NCBI RefSeq assembly: GCF_023006325.1
Contig: NZ_JAINDF010000006.1
Span: 1-64,000 of the forward strand
Length of the DNA stretch: 64,000 nt
Source of the DNA: Kordiimonas marina
GTDB lineage: Bacteria; Pseudomonadota; Alphaproteobacteria; Sphingomonadales; Kordiimonadaceae
Direction of reading: 5' to 3'
Program-made: the position numbers and the translations under genes
Notes under the pieces: generated by a model
What the model was told of the DNA's origin: nothing
The model's input: the letters and a program-made list of their open reading frames with translations, nothing else
The model's database searches: none
Shown: positions 57,147-64,000 of the stretch, one piece after another
How positions within the stretch are numbered: the first letter of the stretch is position 1
Layout of the letters: each line of letters starts with the position of its first letter

Positions 57147-57331
57147 ACTCGTTCTCCTTTTGTTCTATTATGCAGATTGGCCGACCAGAATAAAGCGTAA
57201 AAGTTGTTATTTGGAAATTTCATGGCGGTAAAACCTGCCCGGCTGCGTGTTGCGGTTGTTGCGCCCCGCTGGGCGGCCTGATACGCTCACCTTCACGCTG
57301 AGGGGCGGCTTGTATTTTTCTGAAAGAGACC

Positions 57332-58972
57332 ATGGACGACAGGGCTTTGATCGATACGCACCGGTTATCAGGGCTGTTATCCGCTGTGGCGCCGGTTGCT
57401 TTGGAAATAGACCCGGATGACAAGGTCCTTTGGCTGCAGGGGGATCCTGCGCCGTTTCTCTCCGTCCCGGCCGAGTCCATTTCCACCCAGCGTTTTAGTG
57501 ACCTTATTGATCCCACGGATATGCCGATCTGGCGGCTTCTGCGCCACCGGATGCGCCGTGCCGACAAGGCGGGTCCGGTTCCGCTGCATCTGATTCTGGA
57601 TGGCACCAAGGCGGTTGCCGAGGTTCATGCCGTGCGCGTGGCGGAAGCCCCTGCGGGGACCCTGCTTCTGGCCCTCAGTCCATACCATGGTGTCTTGTCG
57701 ATGGGGGATAGGCGTCGGCCTGCCTCAAGCCTGGGCCGGCAGTTCGCGCAGGAAGATTTTGCCACCCTTGCCAAACGGTTGGAGGCTTATGCCAAGACCA
57801 GCGGTATCAATGCTGCGGAAGCCCTGATCAAATTGGCAGGGCTCGATGGCGGGCGCAAGGGGGAGGCGGATGCCCAGCTTTTCGCGCTTTACCGGCTGTT
57901 GCATGATGCGGCTTCTGAAGCGGCGGCGGAGACTGAGGGCATGGAAAAACAAGCCCAGGCGCCGGTCGGGACGGACCGTCAGGGGCTGGAGTGGGCCTCC
58001 AAAGGCGCATCCCCCACCGACGTGCAGAAAGCCGTGCGCGGCGCTTATGTGCGGGGCTCGCGCGAAACCAATTATGTCACCGTTGCGGGGGAAGATGGTA
58101 TTTCGGAAGCCGAAGCGGTGAAGGCGGCGGTCTATGCCATGAAGAAGGCGGCCGGGAAGGGCAACCCCCATACGATGGAGGCGCTGACCGGCGGCTATGA
58201 AAAACGGCTCGATACGGTCAAGGGCCAGCTGCGGGTCTTCAAACGCATCGTGATGCAGGAGCAGTTCCATATTGCCCTGCAGCCGATTGTCGATATTGAG
58301 ACCGGGGCCTTGCATCATTTCGAAGCGCTCGCCCGTTTCGATGAGCAGCATTTTAAAGGTACGCCGTTCGAGTTCATGCGCTTCGCTGAAGATATCGGCG
58401 TGATCCATGAATTCGACCTGGCCATGACCCAGAAGGTGGTGTCGCTGATCAAGCGTCTGCGCCGGATCGGCTACCGGATTGGGGCCGCGGTCAATATCTC
58501 GGGCCATTCTATCCAGTCACCGGCGTTTCTCCGGCATTTTTTCGGCATGCTGGAGGATTGCAGCGATATCCGCGATCATCTGATGTTCGAGTTGACGGAA
58601 TCGAGCCAGATCGACGACCTGGAGGCCACCAACCGCGTCCTGCGCCGCATCCGGGATTTCGGTCATAAGGTCAGCCTGGATGACTTCGGCGCGGGGGCGG
58701 CTGGGCTCCAGTATCTCCGGGTTCTCAAGGTGGATTACGTAAAGATCGATGGCGTTTATATCCGCAAGGGTATCGAAAACCCGCAAAACCGCTCCTTCCT
58801 GCGCTCGATGGCCGATCTGTGTACCGGCCTCGGTATCGAAACGGTCGGCGAATGCGTTGAGAATGAAGAACAGCGCGACTTCCTGAAGGAAATCGGTGTC
58901 AAATATGCCCAGGGCTGGCTGTATGGCAAGCCTGTGCTGGTTGAGGACCTCCTCCAGGTCCTGGAACAATAG
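57332..58972 (+). CDS. EAL-domain cyclic-di-GMP phosphodiesterase
   Basis: 546 residues with an N-terminal PAS-like region (about 15-120), a helical linker, and a C-terminal EAL domain from about 295. The catalytic set appears complete: EALAR, NISGHS, LTESS, LDDFGAG, DYVKIDG and GECVENEEQ, so it should degrade c-di-GMP. No GGDEF domain. It lies upstream of flgK on the same strand and so may tie motility to c-di-GMP. Confidence 0.88.
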   Translation: MDDRALIDTHRLSGLLSAVAPVALEIDPDDKVLWLQGDPAPFLSVPAESISTQRFSDLIDPTDMPIWRLLRHRMRRADKAGPVPLHLILDGTKAVAEVHAVRVAEAPAGTLLLALSPYHGVLSMGDRRRPASSLGRQFAQEDFATLAKRLEAYAKTSGINAAEALIKLAGLDGGRKGEADAQLFALYRLLHDAASEAAAETEGMEKQAQAPVGTDRQGLEWASKGASPTDVQKAVRGAYVRGSRETNYVTVAGEDGISEAEAVKAAVYAMKKAAGKGNPHTMEALTGGYEKRLDTVKGQLRVFKRIVMQEQFHIALQPIVDIETGALHHFEALARFDEQHFKGTPFEFMRFAEDIGVIHEFDLAMTQKVVSLIKRLRRIGYRIGAAVNISGHSIQSPAFLRHFFGMLEDCSDIRDHLMFELTESSQIDDLEATNRVLRRIRDFGHKVSLDDFGAGAAGLQYLRVLKVDYVKIDGVYIRKGIENPQNRSFLRSMADLCTGLGIETVGECVENEEQRDFLKEIGVKYAQGWLYGKPVLVEDLLQVLEQ

Positions 58973-59037
58973 ACTGCTGCTATCGTAGGCTTCCTCTCCC
59001 CAAGATTCATCCATATGTGACGGCCTGGTCCATGGCT

Positions 59038-59053
59038 TGGCACGCCCTTTGCT
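59038..59053 (+). promoter_or_regulatory. Sigma-54 promoter ahead of flgK
   Basis: TGGCAC-gccct-TTGC matches the -24/-12 consensus TGGCACN5TTGC exactly. It lies 205 nt before flgK. The leader contains GTTGCTTTTGCCGG, which could be part of an activator site. Confidence 0.8.
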
Positions 59054-59257
59054 TATTTTAGGCTGAGTAGACGCCCCGAAAATGGGTGCCGAACAGAATA
59101 AGCAAGGCGAAGAATTGCACTAAGCATATGGCAGAAAAGACAAAAAATAGAATTCTGAACGCAGCGGTCCGCCCGGTAAGGGTGTCCCTGTCGGTTGCTT
59201 TTGCCGGTGTTTGCCCTGGTGAGGCGGCACATGTTGCCGTGATGGAGGAGTGGGTCT

Positions 59258-61375
59258 ATGTCATCGCTCAATAACATTATCTCCACGTCGCTCAGCGGCC
59301 TGTTCGCCAACCAGTCGGCCATGCGGGTGACGTCCAACAACATTGCCAACGTCAATACCGAGAACTACGCCCGCCAGCGCGTGCAGATGCAGTCGAATGT
59401 CCTGCAGGGCGAATCCATGGGGGTCAGCGTCACCGATGTGCAGCGGGTGGTCGACTCGTTCCTGGAAACGGCGCTCAGGACTGCCAGTTCCAACACGGAA
59501 GAATATTCCATTCAGCGCGAGTTCCATGACCGCCTTCAGGGTATTCTGGGTGACCCGTCGTCCAAAAGTTCACTGTCCTCGCGGCTGGACAGCGTGTTCC
59601 AGACCGTCGGCCAAATGACCACCAGCCCGGCTGATGTGCTTCTGCGCCAACAGACCCTGTCCGACCTCAACAGTTTCATGGGGCAGATGGACCAGTTCCA
59701 GACCTCGATCCAGAGCCTGCGCGGCGATGCCAGCCAGCAGGTGTCGGAGACGGTCAAGCAGGTCAATAAAGACCTGCAGCGGATTTACGAGTTGAACCCG
59801 CTCCTGATTAAACAGCATGTCACCGGCGGTGAAACAGGTGGTCTTGAAGGCCAGCTTGCTGAGACGCTGGCGGACCTGTCCAAATATATGGATATCAAAG
59901 TCAAGCGCGGCGATGATGGCAGCGTTGCCGTTTCCACCGGTTCCGGCCTGCCGCTTGTGGATACACAGCTGAGCCAGCTGTCCTATGACGCGCCGGGCGT
60001 GGTCGATTCAAGCACCGTGTTCCCGCTGGTTGAGGTATCCCGTGTTGACCCGACGACTTTGGCGCCGACGTCCAGCCCGAAGGATGCTTCCTCATACATT
60101 CAGTCCGGCAAGCTGGCTGGGCTGATCGATATGCGTGACAACCAGCTGACCAACCTTGCCCTGTCACTGGGTGAGCTTGCGGCCAATGTCGCCGACCAGT
60201 TCAATGAAGTTCAAAACAAATTTTCCTCGGTTCCGGCGCCCAGCAGCCTGACCGGCAAGACGACGCTGGTAAACGGTGCCGACCCGACCAATTTCACCGG
60301 CAAGGTGACCTTCGCCGTAACTGACAGCAGCAATAAGCTTGTTGCCTCCACCACGGTTGATTTCGACACCGCGCCACCCGCGAACTTCAATGCGCTTATC
60401 GCCCAGGTGAATGCGGGCCTTGGCGGTGCCGGGACGCTCAGCCTCACCAACGGTGTGATGTCCTTGAAGGCAGCGTCTGCAAGCAATGGCGTCGTCATCG
60501 CGGATGACCCCACGGCCCCGAGCCAGCGTGCGGGCCGCGGTTTCTCGCACTTCTTCGGGATGAACGACCTGGTGACCGCGGACGCGACCGGCATCTATGA
60601 GACCGGTATCAGCGGCACCGAAGCCCATAATATGACCGCGGGCCAGAGCATGGCGTTCCGGGTGACCGATGGCAGCGGCCGTTCGCTCGGCACCGTGACG
60701 GTTCCGGTAACGGGCACCACCTATAATGACATGGTCACCGAGCTCAATAGCGTGACCGGCCTCGGCGCCTATTTCAACTTCTCGCTCGATGCCAAGGGCA
60801 AGCTTACCTATACGCCGAACAGCAGCCATGACGGCGCCAAGCTGGAACTTGTGAGCGACACCACCAAGATCGGCTCCACGAACCTGAGCTTCTCGCATGC
60901 TTTCGGCCTTGGCGACGCCTATCATGTCAAGGCCGCCAGCAAAATGGCCGTGCGCGCCGACATTGTCGAAAACCCGAACCTGATGTCCTCGGCGTCCCTG
61001 AACCTGACCGGTGTCGTGGGGGATGTGGTGCTGACCGACGGGGAGCAGGGCGGCGCACTGGCGTTCCAGGAAATCCAGAACAAGCTGGTGAACTTCTCAT
61101 CCGCCGGGGACCTGAAACTCGCGAAGCTGACCTTGCCCCAATATGTTGCCCGCTTCCTCGGCAACGCCGGGCAGCAGGCGAAACGGGCCCAGAACCTGGA
61201 AGATGACAACAAGGCGCTCCAGACCGAGATTGCCCAGCGCAACTCGGACGTGTCCGGCGTGAATATGGACGAAGAGCTCGCCAACCTGGTCGTCTACCAA
61301 AATGCTTACGGGGCCGCAGCCCGTGTTCTTTCCACCGTGCAGCAGCTGTATGACACGCTGCTGAGGGCAGTCTAA
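59258..61375 (+). CDS. flgK: Flagellar hook-associated protein 1, FlgK
   Basis: 705 residues. N-terminal flagellar rod-type motif (SGLFANQSAMRVTSNNIANVNTENYARQRV) and C-terminal segment (SGVNMDEELANLVVYQNAYGAAARVL) pair to form the D0/D1 coiled coils. The middle is enlarged by two related ~90-residue units (about 349-437 and 462-553, ending FSHFFGMND and FSHAFGLGD). It forms the hook-filament junction. No signal peptide: exported by the flagellar type III system. Confidence 0.93.
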   Translation: MSSLNNIISTSLSGLFANQSAMRVTSNNIANVNTENYARQRVQMQSNVLQGESMGVSVTDVQRVVDSFLETALRTASSNTEEYSIQREFHDRLQGILGDPSSKSSLSSRLDSVFQTVGQMTTSPADVLLRQQTLSDLNSFMGQMDQFQTSIQSLRGDASQQVSETVKQVNKDLQRIYELNPLLIKQHVTGGETGGLEGQLAETLADLSKYMDIKVKRGDDGSVAVSTGSGLPLVDTQLSQLSYDAPGVVDSSTVFPLVEVSRVDPTTLAPTSSPKDASSYIQSGKLAGLIDMRDNQLTNLALSLGELAANVADQFNEVQNKFSSVPAPSSLTGKTTLVNGADPTNFTGKVTFAVTDSSNKLVASTTVDFDTAPPANFNALIAQVNAGLGGAGTLSLTNGVMSLKAASASNGVVIADDPTAPSQRAGRGFSHFFGMNDLVTADATGIYETGISGTEAHNMTAGQSMAFRVTDGSGRSLGTVTVPVTGTTYNDMVTELNSVTGLGAYFNFSLDAKGKLTYTPNSSHDGAKLELVSDTTKIGSTNLSFSHAFGLGDAYHVKAASKMAVRADIVENPNLMSSASLNLTGVVGDVVLTDGEQGGALAFQEIQNKLVNFSSAGDLKLAKLTLPQYVARFLGNAGQQAKRAQNLEDDNKALQTEIAQRNSDVSGVNMDEELANLVVYQNAYGAAARVLSTVQQLYDTLLRAV

Positions 61376-61387
61376 GGAGGCAGCGTT

Positions 61388-62311
61388 ATGAGCCGTGTTT
61401 CCAGCTTTGGCCAACAGCAGGTCCTGATCACCTCGATCATGCAGAACCAGCAGCGCGTGTTCGATGCGCAGCGTCAGATATCGACCGGCAAAAAGAGCGA
61501 AGACTATGCCGGGCTCGGGGGCGATACCGGAACGGCGCTTGGGGCGCGCTCCTTTAAGTCAAGGGTGGATACCTATCAGGCGACGATCGCGACCGTGCGC
61601 GGCAAGCTCAACGCCAACGACGTACAGGTCGGCGGCATGATCGATGCCATGAGCAAGCTGAAGGAAACGATCCAGACCACGCTGGCCAACAACCAGGCGG
61701 AAGGGGTTTCGGACGTCCTGAACCAAAGCTTCAACTTCATGGTCAGCGCCCTCAATACCAACTATGACGGCACGTATCTGTTCTCGGGCGCCAAGACCGG
61801 GACCAAGCCTGTGAATGTGACAAGCCTGCAGCAGTTGGCGGCTCTGCCAGCCACGGGTGACGCCTTCGATAACGGTAAGACCCCGATGAAAGCGAAGATC
61901 GCTGACGGTGTCGACCTCCAGTTTGGTCTTCTGGCAAGTGATGTCGGGCAGGGGGCGTTCGACCAGATGCTCTCGCTCTATAATTATGATCAGGGCGCCA
62001 ACGGGCCGTTCAATGGCAAGCTGACGGATGCCCAGCGCACTTTCCTGCAGGGGAAGGTCTCCGCGATGAGTACCGCCATCGAAAATATGCGCCAGTATCA
62101 GGTGAAAAATGGTCTCGCCAACGACCGGGTCGATGTTGTCGATCAGCAGCATACCGATACCTCGGTATTCCTGCAGAGCTTCATTTCCGATATCGAGGAC
62201 GTCAACGTCGCCGAGGCGGTCAGCCGGCTCAATAACGACCAGACGGCGCTTGAGGCTTCCTACAAAACCATCGGGTCGCTGTCGCAGCTCACGCTTCTCA
62301 AATTCCTCTAG
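61388..62311 (+). CDS. flgL: Flagellar hook-associated protein 3, FlgL
   Basis: 307 residues with flagellin-like ends: QRQISTGKKSEDYAGL near the N-terminus and NVAEAVSRLNNDQTALEASYK at the C-terminus. 12 nt after flgK with GGAGG before the ATG, so translated from the same sigma-54 message. Completes the hook-filament junction. Confidence 0.92.
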   Translation: MSRVSSFGQQQVLITSIMQNQQRVFDAQRQISTGKKSEDYAGLGGDTGTALGARSFKSRVDTYQATIATVRGKLNANDVQVGGMIDAMSKLKETIQTTLANNQAEGVSDVLNQSFNFMVSALNTNYDGTYLFSGAKTGTKPVNVTSLQQLAALPATGDAFDNGKTPMKAKIADGVDLQFGLLASDVGQGAFDQMLSLYNYDQGANGPFNGKLTDAQRTFLQGKVSAMSTAIENMRQYQVKNGLANDRVDVVDQQHTDTSVFLQSFISDIEDVNVAEAVSRLNNDQTALEASYKTIGSLSQLTLLKFL

Positions 62312-62417
62312 GCCGTGCCCGCGCTTAGGTCCCGGGTGTGGACACGCCGCGCGTGTTCGCCATTGCATTTTGGCGGGCCATGGCTAGATTGGGACTCCAT
62401 TAGCCGGGGAATGTCGA

Positions 62418-62921
62418 ATGCCGATTACGTCCGATGAATTTTGCCAGGCCATGCGCCGCCTTGGGGGTGCCGTCAATATCGTGACGGCGGCCGATGGCGA
62501 TGTATGGGCGGGGCTGACCGCAACCGCGGTGACGTCGCTGTCCGCAGAACCGCCCAAGCTTCTCGCCTGCATCAACCGTCAGGGGCTGACCTATGAGACC
62601 CTCTCACATGGCCGGGTGATGGGGGTGAATGTGCTCGGGGTTTCCCACAAGGAACTGGCGATGCGGTTCGCCGGGCTTGACGGCGTTGAGGAGACGGACC
62701 GGTTCAACGATGCTGGCCTGTGGACAACGGCCCACACAGGCGCGCCGCTTCTCAAAAGCGCGCTGGTCAGCTTTGATTGCAGCGTCGAAAGCATTCTGGA
62801 TGCTGGCAGCCACGGCATCGTTATCGGCAATATCGAGGCCGTGCGCATGGAAGGCGAGGCAATCGCCGACCCGCTTTGCTATCTTGACGGCAAATGGATG
62901 ACGCTGGCGCCGCTGGACTGA
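62418..62921 (+). CDS. Flavin reductase-family protein
   Basis: 167 residues, FMN-binding split-barrel: RLGGAVNIVTA, GLTATAVTSLSAEPPKLLACINR, and VMGVNVL. Provides reduced flavin to a monooxygenase or acts as a stand-alone flavin reductase. No oxygenase partner is in the window. Confidence 0.85.
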   Translation: MPITSDEFCQAMRRLGGAVNIVTAADGDVWAGLTATAVTSLSAEPPKLLACINRQGLTYETLSHGRVMGVNVLGVSHKELAMRFAGLDGVEETDRFNDAGLWTTAHTGAPLLKSALVSFDCSVESILDAGSHGIVIGNIEAVRMEGEAIADPLCYLDGKWMTLAPLD

Positions 62922-62986
62922 TTTGCCCGCCTTTTCGCTGCGCCGGGTCGCATTTGGCTCATTTTTTCAAAAAAAATCACATAATC

Positions 62987-63105
62987 GAATCGCTATATGT
63001 TGACTCTGCGAATCATTGTGATTCGATATATAGTGGTTTTACAGGGTTTTAGCGGACATCCGGTGGGGTGCTGAAACCTAAGGTGTTGATTCCTATTCAG
63101 GATTC
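62987..63105. promoter_or_regulatory. Cluster of six GANTC (CcrM-type) sites
   Basis: GANTC sites at 62987-62991, 63002-63006, 63010-63014, 63020-63024, 63088-63092 and 63101-63105. The third and fourth form the inverted repeat CGAATC-attgt-GATTCG (63009-63025). All lie upstream of the DUF2336 gene. Confidence 0.8.
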
Positions 63106-63163
63106 TATATCCTTGTGAAAAATTAGCAGAAATAGGGGTGTCGGCCCTGGGGCTGGAAGACAA

Positions 63164-64000
63164 GTGTCGGTGAGCAAAGAACTCGAACAGTTGCTACTGT
63201 TGGCAAAGAGCAAGTCATCTGAGGCGCGTGCCCGGCTGGCGCAGAATATTACTGACCTTTTTCTGTCGGATGATGGCCGTCTGAGCGAGCATGAGCGGGC
63301 GCTGATGTCGGATATTCTCGGCAAACTCGTCGGGCAGGTGGAACGCGATATCCGGCGTGAGCTTTCGAAAGCACTGGCGACATCAGGCGTGGAACTCCCG
63401 GATATCGTCAAGATGCTGGCGAACGACGAGATCGAGATCGCCCGGCCGCTTCTGGAGAAAAGCATGCTCCTCAAGGACCCTGACCTTATTGAAATCATTC
63501 GGATGCGCACGGACGAGCACCGCATGGCCATCGCCATGCGCGAAGACGTGTCCGAGCCGGTGTCGAACGCGCTGATGGAATATGGCGGTGAGGATGTGCT
63601 TGAAACGCTCCTCAACAACCACGACGCCCAGATCTCCAAGCGCGCCATGGAATATATGGTGGCGGAATCGCGCCGGGTGGACCGGTTCCAGGAACCGCTT
63701 CTGCGCCGGGCCGACCTGCCGGGCGACTTGGCCTACCGCATGTATTGGTGGGTGTCCGCCGCGCTTCGGAAGCGCATCCTGCAGGATTATAAGGTGGACC
63801 CGCTTCTGTTCGAACAGGCGGTCAAGCGTGCCGCCAATGTAGCGATGGTGGAGCAGGGCGAGGAACAGAGCGCCTACGTCCGTGCCCAGAAGCTGGTGCG
63901 GCGCATGGCCGAAAACGGTGAGCTGACGGTCCAGTTTCTCCTGAATGCGCTTAGGCAGCAGCGGGTGGCGGTGTTTGTCGCCGGTGTGGCCGAACTTGCG
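63164..64000 (+). CDS. DUF2336 protein, truncated by the window edge
   Basis: At least 279 residues from GTG 63164, open to the right edge. It has repeated helical pairs with DUF2336-type segments (DIVKMLANDEIEIARPLLEKSM, ALMEYGGEDVLETLLNNHDAQISKRAMEYMV, WWVSAALRKRILQDY). DUF2336 proteins are alphaproteobacterial and of unknown function; the HEAT-like helical repeats suggest protein binding. GGAAG upstream. The promoter region is rich in GANTC sites, so cell-cycle control is possible. Confidence 0.8.
   Translation, partial: MSVSKELEQLLLLAKSKSSEARARLAQNITDLFLSDDGRLSEHERALMSDILGKLVGQVERDIRRELSKALATSGVELPDIVKMLANDEIEIARPLLEKSMLLKDPDLIEIIRMRTDEHRMAIAMREDVSEPVSNALMEYGGEDVLETLLNNHDAQISKRAMEYMVAESRRVDRFQEPLLRRADLPGDLAYRMYWWVSAALRKRILQDYKVDPLLFEQAVKRAANVAMVEQGEEQSAYVRAQKLVRRMAENGELTVQFLLNALRQQRVAVFVAGVAELA

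Overview
The window is a chromosomal segment of an alphaproteobacterium, densely coded on both strands. The evidence for this is a Usg-family gene, a DUF2336 gene at the right edge, GANTC (CcrM-type) sites packed into one promoter, two TonB-dependent receptors, a sigma-54 promoter ahead of flagellar genes, and the overall gene style. I cannot fix the genus. A marine or freshwater Kordiimonadales-, Emcibacterales- or Sphingomonadales-like lineage is a guess.

Layout: 1-370 holds the 3' end of a tRNA-like RNA followed by a terminator. 371-5221 (minus) has a copper-type TonB receptor with a DUF2946 partner and a large RTX/beta-helix protein. 5435-12050 is an SDR gene and a phosphate regulon: a porin and pstS-pstC-pstA-pstB, with PhoB-box candidates upstream of the porin and of pstS. 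12296-15176 is a periplasmic binding protein divergent from a hybrid sensor kinase. 15188-18721 is an accessory patch: an unknown gene, a sulfotransferase-like gene and two tandem paralogous small membrane proteins. 18711-21039 is a LysR regulator divergent from a GabT-type aminotransferase, followed by a repeat-rich spacer.

21321-25009 is a TetR-controlled acyl-CoA operon (TetR, crotonase, acyl-CoA synthetase, two MaoC-fold proteins) divergent from an alpha/beta hydrolase and an MFS transporter. 27412-32859 has a serine hydrolase, a secreted cupin divergent from a Tat-exported FAD oxidoreductase, a TerB-like protein and a lipoprotein. 33076-35812 is a two-subunit molybdenum hydroxylase. 36255-41738 is a beta-oxidation set (acyl-CoA dehydrogenase, thiolase, bifunctional FadJ-type protein, SDR). 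42485-44755 is a second TonB receptor. 45136-49904 is a housekeeping run (sfsA, map, radC, NUDIX, CYTH, purB). 49982-52892 is a glutathione-dependent formaldehyde operon. 53018-57146 carries a CinA-like protein, tRNA-Leu(UAA), two head-to-head YdeI-type genes, a uracil-DNA glycosylase-like gene, an orphan phage lysozyme-like gene and an S24 peptidase without a visible DNA-binding domain. 57332-62311 joins an EAL protein to sigma-54-driven flgK-flgL. The window ends in a flavin reductase and a truncated DUF2336 gene.

I see no CRISPR array, insertion sequence, rRNA gene or large unknown defence system. The most unusual observations are the six GANTC sites in 119 bp before the DUF2336 gene, the lone phage lysozyme gene beside the S24 protein, the tandem small membrane paralogues, and the TetR operon in which two enzymes have lost their canonical catalytic residues.
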